64,000 nucleotides of DNA. Source: FEN-1139 sp964396375. GTDB taxonomy: Bacteria > Myxococcota_A > Polyangia > Polyangiales > Polyangiaceae. Numbering within the stretch: position 1 is the first letter of the stretch; every line of letters begins with the position of its first letter. The stretch spans positions 71,851 to 135,850 of the forward strand of contig CAYNEY010000008.1 in assembly GCA_964396375.1 (NCBI GenBank), read 5' to 3'. Position numbers and translations under genes: made by a program. This document shows positions 9,073 to 18,059 of this stretch, piece after piece. Below the pieces are notes generated by a model, which was not told the DNA's origin, made no database searches, and saw only the letters and a program-made list of their open reading frames with translations.

Positions 9073-9804
9073 CTACTTGGCGAGCGTCCGGATCAGCGGA
9101 TCCTGCTCGCGCATCTTCGGAGAGAAGACCCGGAGTTCGGCATTGGCTCCCTCAATCGAGAGTGCCTCGAGTCCCGCTAGGGGAGCACCGAGCAGTTCGC
9201 AGTGGGTCTTCTTCACTGTCCGCCCATCCGAAGATGGCAGGGTACTGGCAGCGATCACGCGATGCTCACCCAACTCGGCGCAGGTCACCGGTTCGGGCAT
9301 GCGCACGGAGAACAACGCCACCTCAGCCGGAGTCTTCTCCCAGTACTTGAGCTGGAGATTGGTCCCCTCCACACCCGTCACGGCCCGGCTCCCCGAGCAG
9401 AACCGCTCCTTCGACTGTACCAAGCGCGTATCATCCTCGGACTCACAGGTGACGTTGGCCACGCTCCGCTCCGGCGCTTGCCGCGCCTGACCCACCCAAT
9501 CCGTGAAGAGAGTGATGAGCTGCTTCTTACGCGCGGCGCGCTTCGTCTTCTCAGCCGCCTTGGTCGCGATCTCGGTTTGTTTCGCGGTGATCTCCCGATC
9601 GAGGTTGGCAAGCTCGCTCGCGTCCGCACACTGTTTGTAGGCGTAGGTGCGCCAGGCAGTCGCCGCGGTCATATCCTGGGCGGTCAGCGCCTGGCGCGTA
9701 GTCGACAGCGCCTCCGCGCATTTCGCCGCATCCTTACCGCTGCACGCAGCGAGGCTGAGACTCGTGACGAGGAGCCAACCGACCGAGGCGAAGCGCTTTG
9801 TCAT
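9073..9804 (-). CDS. Hypothetical lipoprotein
   Basis: 243 aa. The N-terminus has a basic MTKR start, a hydrophobic stretch and a clear LAAC lipobox, so export and lipid anchoring are likely. Residues of about 25-110 are Lys/Ala/Glu-rich and predicted helical. The C-terminal half has several Cys residues (in CESED, FCSGS, VTCAE and HCELL contexts), compatible with periplasmic disulfides. The ATG at 9804 is chosen because it places the lipobox about 20 residues in; an upstream ATG at 9843 would add 13 residues before the signal. No family recognised. It is transcribed towards release factor 3 and away from the following membrane protein. Confidence 0.7.
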   Translation of the reverse strand: MTKRFASVGWLLVTSLSLAACSGKDAAKCAEALSTTRQALTAQDMTAATAWRTYAYKQCADASELANLDREITAKQTEIATKAAEKTKRAARKKQLITLFTDWVGQARQAPERSVANVTCESEDDTRLVQSKERFCSGSRAVTGVEGTNLQLKYWEKTPAEVALFSVRMPEPVTCAELGEHRVIAASTLPSSDGRTVKKTHCELLGAPLAGLEALSIEGANAELRVFSPKMREQDPLIRTLAK

Positions 9805-9968
9805 GGTCCCACCGGCATACTCCGGGGCTTTGGGTCGTGACAACGCAGAACGCGATCAGGCCGATTGACCAAGCGCGTTTTGTGCATTTTGACACCGACA
9901 CTGGCACGGGCCCGAGACAGCGCCCTCTCCCCCTTTACGGGCTATTCTCCCTCGGGTATCGACCCTGG

Positions 9969-10706
9969 GTGAAGAAGCCCTCCCCGCCGCGCCTCGACCA
10001 ACTCACGGTACGTCTCCGCTCGCCGCTGGTCAGGGTCCAGATGATCCACATCGCCGTCGGTGCGGCGCTCGGCTTGCTCGTGCTCGCCATCCTGCTCGCC
10101 GCCTCATTGAAGAACGCTGACTCTTCCGAGCGTGCCATGTTCGAGCGAGCAGCCTCGATGTTGCTCACCGAAACCCACGGGCCACGCATCGCCTCACTGG
10201 CCCGGATGGGGCTGCTCTCTCTCTTCTTTGCCACGGTGACCACACTCTCCCTTACGCCTATCTTCCTGGTTCGCCCCTCGGGCGTGACCACCCTGCTCCG
10301 CCGGCTGGGAACCATCTCGACCCTACCCCTCCTCGTCCTCCCGTTCCTAGCCTCCCATCCTCTGGCGCTGCTCATTCTGGCGGCATCGCCCTTCTTGACG
10401 CTGGTCAGCTTCGGGCTCGCGCTCCAGGCCGAACCCGGAGTTCCGCGCCCACTCCGTGTGCTCACCCTCCTCACGGTGCTAGCGCTGATCGCCTACTTCG
10501 GAATGGCCACTCGCAGCCTCACGGGGTCTGGCATGAACCCGAGCACCCTCTACCCGCTCGAGAATCTGCTCACTCTTCTCCACTGCGCGTGGCTACTCCT
10601 GCTCTCCGCTGAGGTCCGCCGACGCGTGACGGCGGTGATCCTGCGGCGGATCTCGGCTCAGAAGTCTGAGTCTACCACCGCGCCGACGTCCCGCGAGCCA
10701 CACTGA
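9969..10706 (+). CDS. Hypothetical polytopic membrane protein
   Basis: About 245 aa from GTG 9969. Six or so hydrophobic segments are visible, including MIHIAVGAALGLLVLAILLA, LLSLFFATVTTLSL, a Leu-rich double span in the middle, LLTVLALIAYFGM and LLTLLHCAWLLLL. The C-terminus is basic and Ser/Thr-rich, so probably cytoplasmic. The start is uncertain: the frame is open up to 9798, and an ATG at 10041 lies at the first helix. GTG 9969 leaves a short cytoplasmic basic segment. It diverges from the neighbouring lipoprotein and is followed by a possible terminator before the hydrogenase operon. No function can be assigned. Confidence 0.55.
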   Translation: MKKPSPPRLDQLTVRLRSPLVRVQMIHIAVGAALGLLVLAILLAASLKNADSSERAMFERAASMLLTETHGPRIASLARMGLLSLFFATVTTLSLTPIFLVRPSGVTTLLRRLGTISTLPLLVLPFLASHPLALLILAASPFLTLVSFGLALQAEPGVPRPLRVLTLLTVLALIAYFGMATRSLTGSGMNPSTLYPLENLLTLLHCAWLLLLSAEVRRRVTAVILRRISAQKSESTTAPTSREPH

Positions 10707-10745
10707 CCGGAACCGCTGTGGGCAACACTCCCACCCCCACGCCTT

Positions 10746-10775
10746 CGGGCTGTGGCCAGCCCGCTCGCGATTTTT
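10746..10775 (+). terminator. Possible intrinsic terminator before the hydrogenase operon
   Basis: A 7-bp GC stem (CGGGCTG/CAGCCCG, 10746-10752 with 10757-10763) closes a TGGC loop. Five T follow at 10771-10775, but 7 nt after the stem, which is farther than usual. It would isolate the membrane protein gene from the hydrogenase genes. Confidence 0.35.
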
Positions 10776-10880
10776 CTTGAGCAGCCAGGCCGGTTGGGCC
10801 CACCCTAGAGGCACACGGATCGCGTTCGTTGAGGGGTTCAGCTCGATCGGGCGTTCTCCTCCAGAAAGGGGAGTGGACCG

Positions 10881-11945
10881 ATGAGCAAGTTCAGCGTCTT
10901 GCCAAAAGCCAAGTTGGCGGCCTGGGTCGACGCGCTGATCACCCAGTATCGGGTGTTTGGTCCGGTAAAGCGAGATGGTGCCTTCGCCTTCTCGGTGCTG
11001 CAGCGCGCCGACCAGATGGACCTCGGCTACGGTCAAACCCTCCTGCCCCCGAAGAAGTGCATCATCCCCCAGCGTGAACTCCTCTACTCCTACCACACCT
11101 CCGGATTCTCGGTGACACCCCACGTGAAACCAATACCGTCGGTGATCTTCGGAGTCCACACCTGTGATCAGCACGCATTTCGCCTGTTCGACAGGATCTT
11201 CGCCCATGGGTTCTCGGATCAGCACTACCGCGCACAGCGTGAGAATACGCTGGTGGTTGGGCTCGAGTGCCTGGCTCCCTGCTCGGAGGAGTCGTTCTGC
11301 CGCAGCATGGGAACCACGAGTCCTGCCGCCGACAGCTTCGATCTGCACCTGGTCGATCTCGGAGAGGATTTGTGTGTAGAAACGGGCAGCAGCCGCGGCT
11401 CTCAGGCCATCGCGAGTTTCGCGGGATTCTTCGCTGCCAGTTCCGCCGACTTGGAGCGCCGCAACCGGGTGCTCGCGGACAAATGGGATCGCTTCCCCTA
11501 CCGGCTGGATTGCGATGTCACCGATCTGCCCACCCTGCTCGGCGCCGCACACGAAAGCCCCCACTGGCAAGCGCTGGGGGAGCGCTGCCTGGCGTGCGGG
11601 ATGTGCACCCAGGTCTGCCCCACCTGTTACTGCTTCAACATCGAAGACCGCGTGAACCTGGAGCTGACCGAGGGCGAGCGCTATCGCTCCTGGGATTCCT
11701 GCCAGATCAACGAGTTTGCACTGGTCGCTGGCGGCCACAACTTCCGCGAGAAGCGTGCGGCCCGCCAACGCCACCGGTTCTTGCGCAAAGGGAAATACCA
11801 ATACGATGCCAACGACATGGTGGGCTGCGTGGGCTGTGGACGCTGCGCCTCGGCATGCCTGGTGCACATCACTCCAATCACCACCTTCAATGAGCTGTGG
11901 CGGAACCGCGAAAGCTCCACTCAACCTGCCGGGGGCCGGCCATGA
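10881..11945 (+). CDS. [NiFe] hydrogenase (sulfhydrogenase type) beta subunit, 4Fe-4S protein
   Basis: 354 aa. Iron-sulfur electron-transfer subunit of a cytoplasmic group 3b-type hydrogenase, passing electrons between the catalytic heterodimer and the flavin subunit. The C-terminal third has two ferredoxin-type cluster motifs: CLACGMCTQVCPTC (about 236-249) and CVGCGRCASACLVH (about 316-329). The N-terminal ~220 residues belong to the sulfhydrogenase-beta/hydrogenase B family (VHTCDQHAFRLFD, then GLECLAPC). The start at ATG 10881 is preceded by AGGGGAG about 8 nt upstream. It is the first gene of the operon and overlaps the gamma subunit gene by 4 nt (ATGA), indicating translational coupling. 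Confidence 0.9.
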   Translation: MSKFSVLPKAKLAAWVDALITQYRVFGPVKRDGAFAFSVLQRADQMDLGYGQTLLPPKKCIIPQRELLYSYHTSGFSVTPHVKPIPSVIFGVHTCDQHAFRLFDRIFAHGFSDQHYRAQRENTLVVGLECLAPCSEESFCRSMGTTSPAADSFDLHLVDLGEDLCVETGSSRGSQAIASFAGFFAASSADLERRNRVLADKWDRFPYRLDCDVTDLPTLLGAAHESPHWQALGERCLACGMCTQVCPTCYCFNIEDRVNLELTEGERYRSWDSCQINEFALVAGGHNFREKRAARQRHRFLRKGKYQYDANDMVGCVGCGRCASACLVHITPITTFNELWRNRESSTQPAGGRP

Positions 11946-12796
11946 GGAGCCTGCTCGAAGAAGTCCTTGAGTCTCCCTCGATCTACGTGCCAGTTCCCGC
12001 GCGTGTGGTCTCGGTCGAGACGATCACCCCGCTCGAGAAGCTGTTCACGATCGCACTCCCGAACCACCTCTCGATTCGCCATCAGCCTGGTCAGTTCGTG
12101 CAGCTCACGGTATTTGGGGTTGGGGAGGCGCCGATCAGCATCACCTCCTCCCCGAGCCGGAGCCACAGCACCTTTGAGCTGGCGGTCCGTCGTGTGGGCG
12201 ATCTGACCCGTGTGCTGCATGGGCTCACGCCCGGGGCGGTGATCGGGGTACGAGGGCCATTTGGTCGCGGCTTTCCGCTGGAGCGTTTCCGTGGCAAGGA
12301 TCTGCTGTTGGTGGCGGGTGGCTGCGGGATGGCTCCGCTGCGCTCCCTCATCAATCAGGTATTGGATGAGCGAGGCAACTACGGTCGAGTCCAAATCCTC
12401 TATGGCGCTCGCTCACCGACCGATCTGATGTTCAAGGATGAGCTGCTTCTTTGGGAACAGCGCCCCGATGTCGATCTGCATCTCACCGTCGACGCGCCCG
12501 ATCTGGGCTGGAAGGCCTGCGTCGGGATTGTTGCCAACCTCTTCCCCGAGGTGCCGGTCGATCCCCGCAACACGGTGGCGGCGATCATCGGCCCACCCGT
12601 CATGTACAAGTCGGTGATCGGCCAATGCAAACAAAAGGGCTTGGCCGACGGCAACATCTGGGTCAGCTTCGAACGGCGCATGCGCTGTGGCGTCGGAAAG
12701 TGCGGGCACTGTCAGATGAACCACATCTACACCTGTCAACGAGGTCCGGCCTTCATGTACACGGAGATCAAGGGACTGGAGGAGGCGTTCGCATGA
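11942..12796 (+). CDS. [NiFe] hydrogenase (sulfhydrogenase type) gamma subunit, FAD/NAD(P)-binding
   Basis: 284 aa. Ferredoxin-reductase-like subunit linking the hydrogenase to NAD(P)H. It has an FAD-binding barrel (HQPGQFVQL, then PISITSSPS), an NAD(P)-binding Rossmann half (LLLVAGGCGMAPLRSL, YGARSPTDLMFKDEL), and a C-terminal Cys cluster MRCGVGKCGHC plus a later TC, which binds [2Fe-2S] as in the PyrK/sulfhydrogenase-gamma family. The order is conserved with related hydrogenases. The start at ATG 11942 overlaps the beta subunit stop by 4 nt, and its own stop overlaps the small-subunit start by 4 nt. Whether NADH or NADPH is preferred cannot be read by eye. Confidence 0.92.
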   Translation: MRSLLEEVLESPSIYVPVPARVVSVETITPLEKLFTIALPNHLSIRHQPGQFVQLTVFGVGEAPISITSSPSRSHSTFELAVRRVGDLTRVLHGLTPGAVIGVRGPFGRGFPLERFRGKDLLLVAGGCGMAPLRSLINQVLDERGNYGRVQILYGARSPTDLMFKDELLLWEQRPDVDLHLTVDAPDLGWKACVGIVANLFPEVPVDPRNTVAAIIGPPVMYKSVIGQCKQKGLADGNIWVSFERRMRCGVGKCGHCQMNHIYTCQRGPAFMYTEIKGLEEAFA

Positions 12797-13572
12797 CCCC
12801 GTCTGTCACCCCCAAGCCCCGCGTGGCCTTCTTCGACTTCACGTCCTGCGAGGGCTGCCAGCTCACCGTGATCGACACCCTCGAAACCCATCCCGAACTG
12901 CTCGACGTGGTCGAGATCGTGGAGTTCCGCGAGGCCATGACCGGAGGCGCCGAGCGCTACGACATCGCCTTCATCGAGGGTTCCTGTACCCGAGCCTCGG
13001 ACGAGGCTCGCCTACGTCAGATCCGCGACCGCGCAGGGCTGGTCGTCGCCCTAGGCTCCTGCGCCCAATTGGGTGGCATCAACGCCATCAAGAACTCCAT
13101 GCCGAGCCAGGAGGTGGGCCGCGCGGTCTACGGAGAACAGGCGGATTGGTTCGAGACCTACGCGGCTCGCCCCATCCACGCGGTTATCCCTGTCGACTGC
13201 GCCGTCCCTGGTTGTCCCATCAGCGAGGCTGAGTTTTTGCGCACAGTTGGGCTCTTGCTGCAAGGACGCATCCCCGAGCTCCTCGACTACCCGGTCTGTA
13301 TCGAGTGCCGACTGCGGGAGAGCGCCTGCGTGTACCACCTGGGTCGTACCTGCCTCGGCCCGATCACCCGCGCCGGCTGCAACGCAATCTGCCCGGCCCG
13401 TGGCTACAAGTGCGTGGGGTGTCGAGGGCTCACCTCCAACGCCAACCTCACCTCGCTCAAGGAGGTGATGCACGAACATGGACTCTCGGATCGGGAGATC
13501 GACGACAGTCTGGGGATGTTCCTCACCTGGTCGCTGTCCCAAAGGAGTTCGGAGGGTCCGCGTCATGACTAA
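12793..13572 (+). CDS. [NiFe] hydrogenase small (delta) subunit
   Basis: 259 aa. Small subunit of the catalytic heterodimer; it carries iron-sulfur clusters next to the nickel site. The proximal-cluster motif CEGCQ is at 19-23, with partner Cys in EGSCTR, GSCAQLGG and CAVPGCPISE. The C-terminal part has more Cys (CIECRLRESAC, CLGPITRAGC, CPARGYKCVGC), which would hold additional clusters. No twin-arginine leader is present, so the enzyme is cytoplasmic, as expected for group 3. The start ATG 12793 overlaps the gamma stop (ATGA), and the stop overlaps the large-subunit start by 8 nt. Confidence 0.93.
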   Translation: MTPSVTPKPRVAFFDFTSCEGCQLTVIDTLETHPELLDVVEIVEFREAMTGGAERYDIAFIEGSCTRASDEARLRQIRDRAGLVVALGSCAQLGGINAIKNSMPSQEVGRAVYGEQADWFETYAARPIHAVIPVDCAVPGCPISEAEFLRTVGLLLQGRIPELLDYPVCIECRLRESACVYHLGRTCLGPITRAGCNAICPARGYKCVGCRGLTSNANLTSLKEVMHEHGLSDREIDDSLGMFLTWSLSQRSSEGPRHD

Positions 13573-14854
13573 CCTCTCCGTGAACGTTCATCACGTCACG
13601 CGTGTCGAGGGCCATGGGAACATCGTGGTTCGGGTGAAGGACGGTCAGCTCGAGACCTGTCGCTTCGATGTGGTGGAAACCCCACGTTTTTTCGAGGCGA
13701 TGCTGCGAGGACGGCCCTACCAAGACTGCTCACCCATCACCTCGCGGATCTGTGGGATCTGCGCGGTGGGGCATGCCACCACCTCCCTTCGCGCGACCGA
13801 GCAGGCGCTCGGCATCCAGCCCACCGAGCAAACCCGGTTGCTCCGTGAACTCAACTTCATGGGCGAAATCCTGGACAGCCACGTCCTGCACGCCTACATG
13901 CTGGTGGCGCCGGATGCACTCTCCCTGTCGAGCGTACTCCCACTCGCAAAATCCGCCCCCGAGGTGGTGAGGCGCGCGCTGCGCCTCAAGAAGCTGGCCG
14001 GCGATCTGTGCCGGGTCATCGCGGGTCGCCACACACACCCACTCGGGCTCGCGGTCGGAGGCTTCACCATCTTCCCCAGTAAGGAGGATCTGCTCGGGCT
14101 GAAAGACCAACTGCTGGCGGCGCGCCCGGACCTCGAGGCCACGGTAGAGCTCTTCAGTCAGCTGACGTTTCCAGACTTCGAGCGCGACACCGAGTACGTG
14201 GCGCTCCGCGCGGAAGGTCGGTACCCCTTCATCGATGGGGATATCCAGACCTCCGAGGGCACCTGCGTACCGAAAAGCGAGTACCGCTCGATCACCAACG
14301 AGCGCGTGGTGCAGCACTGTTCGGCCAAGCACGCCCATCACCAGCGTGATTCCTATATGGTGGGTGCCCTGGCGCGTTTCAAGCTCAATCAGTCGTTTTT
14401 GCACCCGCAGGCACGAGCTGCGGCGAGCGCGCTCGGCCTCACGCCGACCACCACCAATCCCTATCAGAACACGGTCGCTCAAGTGGTCGAGATCGTTCAC
14501 GCGGTCGAGCATGCCCTCGAGTTGGTCGATCTGCTGCTTCTCCGTGGGGTGGCGCCCGAGCCGCTGGTCTTGCCCTCGAGGCTCTCGGGAAAGGGCGTGG
14601 GGGCGTGTGAGGTACCGCGGGGGCTCCTCTTCCACGCCTATGAGTTCGAGGAGGGTCGGGTGGTCCAGGCCGACTGCGTGATCCCGACGGGTCAGAACCT
14701 GGCCAACCTCGAGCTCGACATGCGCGCTCTCGTGCCTACGCTACTGAGTGAGCCCGTCGACCTCCTCCGCTTGCGGCTGGAGATGCTGGTGCGCGCCTAT
14801 GATCCTTGCATCTCCTGCTCCACGCACACCGTCACTCTCGAGTTTCTGGATTGA
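13565..14854 (+). CDS. [NiFe] hydrogenase large (alpha) catalytic subunit
   Basis: 429 aa. Carries the NiFe(CN)2CO active site for reversible H2 oxidation. Both Cys pairs are present: RICGICAVGH (Cys63, Cys66) and DPCISCSTH (Cys415, Cys418, His421). Eight residues follow His421 (TVTLEFLD), the short peptide removed by the maturation protease once nickel is inserted. Length and motifs fit the group 3b (sulfhydrogenase alpha) branch rather than membrane uptake hydrogenases. It overlaps the small subunit by 8 nt and the downstream protease gene by 4 nt. The hypABCDEF maturation genes are not in this window and must be elsewhere. Confidence 0.94.
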   Translation: MTNLSVNVHHVTRVEGHGNIVVRVKDGQLETCRFDVVETPRFFEAMLRGRPYQDCSPITSRICGICAVGHATTSLRATEQALGIQPTEQTRLLRELNFMGEILDSHVLHAYMLVAPDALSLSSVLPLAKSAPEVVRRALRLKKLAGDLCRVIAGRHTHPLGLAVGGFTIFPSKEDLLGLKDQLLAARPDLEATVELFSQLTFPDFERDTEYVALRAEGRYPFIDGDIQTSEGTCVPKSEYRSITNERVVQHCSAKHAHHQRDSYMVGALARFKLNQSFLHPQARAAASALGLTPTTTNPYQNTVAQVVEIVHAVEHALELVDLLLLRGVAPEPLVLPSRLSGKGVGACEVPRGLLFHAYEFEEGRVVQADCVIPTGQNLANLELDMRALVPTLLSEPVDLLRLRLEMLVRAYDPCISCSTHTVTLEFLD

Positions 14855-15351
14855 CCCACACGCTGGTCCTTGGCATCGGTAACCGAGCACGCGGCGATGA
14901 CGGCTTCGGTGCCGCGGTGCTGGCACGACTCAGGCAGAAACTCGAAGAAACTGGCCGTCATCCCGCTTCTGAGCTCGAACTCCGCTGGGCCGGCCTGGCA
15001 GGTCTCGAGCTGCTGCTCGACTTTGAGGGACGAGAGTGCGTGTTCGTGGTGGATGCGGTGCGGATGGGAACGACACCCGGCTCGCACCGACGCATCACGG
15101 CTCAGCACCTGCTCGATGCCGCTGTCGACCAGGGTACGCTCCACGGCTTTGGCCTCCCCATGGCCCTGCGTCTGGCGGAGGCGCTCGGGGTTCTCCCGAG
15201 AGAGTTCTGGCTCTTCGGGGTCGAACCAGCCTCCCTCGAACACGAGGAGGGTCTCTCGCCCGTGGTGCAGGCCGCCGTCGCCCCGGTCACCGACCAGCTC
15301 CTTGCCGAGTTCGAGGCCCGCGGGCTACTTCACAGAAATGTCGCGCGGTAG
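14851..15351 (+). CDS. Hydrogenase maturation protease (M52, HyaD/HybD/HycI family)
   Basis: 166 aa from a TTG start at 14851 that overlaps the large-subunit stop (TTGA). No ATG, GTG or other start fits as well: the family-typical N-terminus TLVLGIGN begins only four residues in. The motif GIGNRARGDDGFG is the nickel-sensing signature of these endopeptidases, which clip the C-terminal peptide of the large subunit. VFVVDAV and LHGFGLP follow, then a C-terminal helix. Position directly after the large subunit identifies its target. Its last 22 nt overlap the 3' end of the convergent methyltransferase gene. Confidence 0.9.
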   Translation: MTHTLVLGIGNRARGDDGFGAAVLARLRQKLEETGRHPASELELRWAGLAGLELLLDFEGRECVFVVDAVRMGTTPGSHRRITAQHLLDAAVDQGTLHGFGLPMALRLAEALGVLPREFWLFGVEPASLEHEEGLSPVVQAAVAPVTDQLLAEFEARGLLHRNVAR

Positions 15352-16226
15352 TGGGTGAACCTTCGCCGCATCACGGCGATCGCCGTTGCGCTCTCGTCGA
15401 CCAACGTGACATGGCGGCCAAGACTCGCCCCCGCTTCTCCGAAGGACCCGCTGCCCGCAAAGAAGTCGAGCAGTTGCTCGCCGGGTCGAGAGTGAACGAT
15501 CACGATCCGCCGCAGCACTCCGAGTGGCTTCTGGGTCGGGTAGCCCGTCTTTTCCCTCCCAGTGGGGCTCACGATGGTGTGCCACCAAGTGTCGGTGGGG
15601 GTCTTGCCCCGCGCTGCTTTCTCCGCCCCAACCAGCCCCGGCGCAAGATACGGGATCCTGTCGATCGCCGCATAGTCGAAGAAGTAGGCATTGGGATTCT
15701 TCGCGTACCAAAGCAGCGTGTCGTGTTTGGGTGACCAGCGGCGGCGTGAACGGGCTCCGTAGTCATACGCCCAGATGATCTCGTTGATGAACGAGGCCCG
15801 CCCGAAGATCTGGTCGAGTGCCACTTTCACGTAGTGGACCTCCCGGTAGTCCAAATGAACGAACAGGCTCCCCTCCGGCGCGAGCAGCCGGTGCGCTTGC
15901 TCGAGGCGAGGACGCAAGAAACCAAGATAGTCGTCAAAGTGATCGGGATAGCTGGTCTCGGCCACCACGCGGCTACGATAGCGGCGCTCCTGATAGCCGC
16001 GACGGTTTCCGGCCTGGTCACGCTCGGTCACCAGGCTCTGCCGTCGCTGCTGGTGTCCGGTGTTGAAGGGTGGATCCAGATAGATGAGATGATAGCTGCC
16101 CGGCACGAAGCTTCGCACCACCTCCAGGTTGTCACCATGATGCACGGTGACGGTGCCAGCCCCCGCTGGACAATCAGGCAGAGGAAACGGCAACGAACGC
16201 GGCCGCCCCAGTGGTTCAGTGCCCAT
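15330..16226 (-). CDS. Orphan site-specific DNA methyltransferase (beta-class, DPPF type)
   Basis: 298 aa. The AdoMet-dependent N6-adenine/N4-cytosine methyltransferase fold is shown by the catalytic motif YLDPPFNTG near residue 52, followed by a target-recognition region. TQKPL and the AdoMet-binding motif LLDFFAGSG come in the C-terminal third. DPPF before FAGSG is the beta-class order. Start: ATG 16226 is preceded by GAGG at 5-nt spacing; the upstream ATG at 16244 lacks such a site. It overlaps the end of the upstream glycosyltransferase gene by 11 nt. No restriction endonuclease is adjacent, so it is likely regulatory or a remnant of a modification system. The recognition sequence cannot be read. 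Confidence 0.88.
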   Translation of the reverse strand: MGTEPLGRPRSLPFPLPDCPAGAGTVTVHHGDNLEVVRSFVPGSYHLIYLDPPFNTGHQQRRQSLVTERDQAGNRRGYQERRYRSRVVAETSYPDHFDDYLGFLRPRLEQAHRLLAPEGSLFVHLDYREVHYVKVALDQIFGRASFINEIIWAYDYGARSRRRWSPKHDTLLWYAKNPNAYFFDYAAIDRIPYLAPGLVGAEKAARGKTPTDTWWHTIVSPTGREKTGYPTQKPLGVLRRIVIVHSRPGEQLLDFFAGSGSFGEAGASLGRHVTLVDESATAIAVMRRRFTHYRATFL

Positions 16227-17871
16227 CCTCGCCTCGTCGCACATGGAGGTCGAAGTCTTCGATGCGCGTCACCCACCGGTAACTTCGGTCGAGTAGCTCG
16301 GCGAGTCTCGGGAACGACGCGAGATCGGTGTGTGAGTCCGTCGCGCGCCCCGTCACCCCCGGAAACACGTCGTTGTGTTGAACGATGATGTACGAAGGGC
16401 GGTTCTTCTCCACCTCCTCAGCCATCAGCCGTTGTGACGTATCCGTCTGCCAGCGGCTGCGCTGTGGCACGTTGTAGATGAATCGCGTGGCGGGCTTCCG
16501 CTCGCTCAACCAGTAGATAGCCGGTTCGAAGCCAAACACCAGAACCGTGTCATCAGGGCGGGTATGGTACCTGATGTAGTCCGCCACCTGACGGTTGGCG
16601 CCTAGGTCATAGTCCGCAGCACGGTGGAGTAGCCTGTCCATCTCAGGTCGAGACAGTGCCCCGAAAAGGTAGCGGGCACGGATCTCGGCGCGCCCGAGGG
16701 CACGGAAAGGCACGTCGTTGACGGGTTTTCTCGCCACCAGCAACCCGAGCACCAGAAGCGCCAATCCGAGCCGGGCCGAGACACCGCGGAGGTTTGCAGC
16801 GCGGAGCAGCTTCGTCCAGCCAGCACCCGCGAGCAGTGCCAGCACGGGTACGGTCGCCGCGTAGTGGTACTGGAAGAACTTGGCCTGCATCGCCACTCCC
16901 GCCAGCTGCACGGCCGCACACCCAAGCAAGAGTAGAGCACCCTCTCGCTCCTCGCTCGCCAACGGAAAGAGGATCGCGCATGCCACCAGACCGACCGCGA
17001 TCAAGGGAGAGAATCGGGTCACGGCCTCGACCACCGCGAAGTAGAACATCTCGAGGGGCTGGGCGTCAGAGTTCCATCCAAGCTTGGTGTAGCCGGGGAC
17101 GAAGTCGCGCAGGGTCCACACCAGATCAGGAAGGCCTCCGCGCGCCCAAAACCAGAGGAGGGTGCCGCCAAGCACGAGCAGCGCACCCAACGCCAACGCT
17201 GCCAGATCCCAGAGCCGTGCACCCCACGGACGGGCTGCCTGCTTGTTCAGGCGATGGGCAGCCACCACCACCAGGCAGCCCCCGAGTGGCGGTTTCTGCA
17301 GGGCCGCAGCGCCTAGGAGGAGCCCAACCAGAAAGGCATTGCGAGCCGCCCCGGGCCGTTCCCCTTGATTTTGCACACTCACCGCGAGCGCGAAAATGGT
17401 GAGCATCCCCCCGAAGGTCTCGGGCTGCCCCGAGTGCCAAAAGTCGAGCAGAACGTGGACAATCGCAGCGATCGCCGCACCCAGCATCCCCGCCGTCGCC
17501 GAGCCGAACCAGCGGCGCCCCAGCCAGGCCATGGTGAGAGCCATGCCGACCAGCCCACAACCCTCTAGGATCCTGGGCGCTGCCATCGACCGCCCGAACA
17601 GGACTTCCCCGAGGGCGTACACGAAGAAGATCCCGGGCGGCTTGAAGTCCCAGAGATCTCGGTACGGGAGCTGGCCCTCGACGATCCCTCGGCCAACCAC
17701 CGCGTAGATGCTCTGGTCACGTCCAAACGAGGTGGTGGCAATGAGCACGGCCGAGCAGAGGACCACCAACCCAGCACCAAAAAGGATGATGTGCCCAGAG
17801 GAGGCCCAACGGATCCGCCCCGCGAGCGCTCGGACTCGAGAGACACGGCCGGGGCTTGCTCGCTCAGTCAC
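16216..17871 (-). CDS. Membrane glycosyltransferase, GT39/ArnT-like (GT-C fold)
   Basis: About 551 aa from GTG 17871. A multi-spanning membrane protein with about ten hydrophobic segments. Near residue 75 it has DLWDFKPPGIFF, the first-loop acidic/KPP motif of dolichyl-phosphate-mannose-type and ArnT-type enzymes, which move sugars from lipid-phosphate donors on the outer face of the inner membrane. The C-terminal ~130 residues are soluble (FGFEPAIYWLSER, then SYIIVQHNDVFPG), as in related enzymes. The frame stays open to 17985, but that extension is Arg-rich and unlike a leader. It is divergent from the discoidin/glycosyltransferase fusion, so the two probably belong to one surface-glycan cluster. 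Donor and acceptor are unknown. Confidence 0.8.
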   Translation of the reverse strand: MTERASPGRVSRVRALAGRIRWASSGHIILFGAGLVVLCSAVLIATTSFGRDQSIYAVVGRGIVEGQLPYRDLWDFKPPGIFFVYALGEVLFGRSMAAPRILEGCGLVGMALTMAWLGRRWFGSATAGMLGAAIAAIVHVLLDFWHSGQPETFGGMLTIFALAVSVQNQGERPGAARNAFLVGLLLGAAALQKPPLGGCLVVVAAHRLNKQAARPWGARLWDLAALALGALLVLGGTLLWFWARGGLPDLVWTLRDFVPGYTKLGWNSDAQPLEMFYFAVVEAVTRFSPLIAVGLVACAILFPLASEEREGALLLLGCAAVQLAGVAMQAKFFQYHYAATVPVLALLAGAGWTKLLRAANLRGVSARLGLALLVLGLLVARKPVNDVPFRALGRAEIRARYLFGALSRPEMDRLLHRAADYDLGANRQVADYIRYHTRPDDTVLVFGFEPAIYWLSERKPATRFIYNVPQRSRWQTDTSQRLMAEEVEKNRPSYIIVQHNDVFPGVTGRATDSHTDLASFPRLAELLDRSYRWVTRIEDFDLHVRRGEDGH

Positions 17872-18059
17872 TGGTTGGCCAAGGTAGTGTGACCTCCGAC
17901 GCGCGCCAAGCCCGGAGTGCTGCGACCCGCCCCGCCGCTGGAAAATTCTCACAAACTCACAGTTTTTTGGGCATTGTGGCGGCAAAGCACGGCAAATCCT
18001 CCCGAATTCTCTGCCCCGTGGTATCTAGTCGCGGCCCACTTCAGGAAGGCTTCCCATCC

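Noticed and set aside
10593..11924. 443-codon open frame on the minus strand across the hydrogenase beta gene
   Set aside because: The plus-strand frame has two ferredoxin motifs and is coupled by a 4-nt overlap to its partners.
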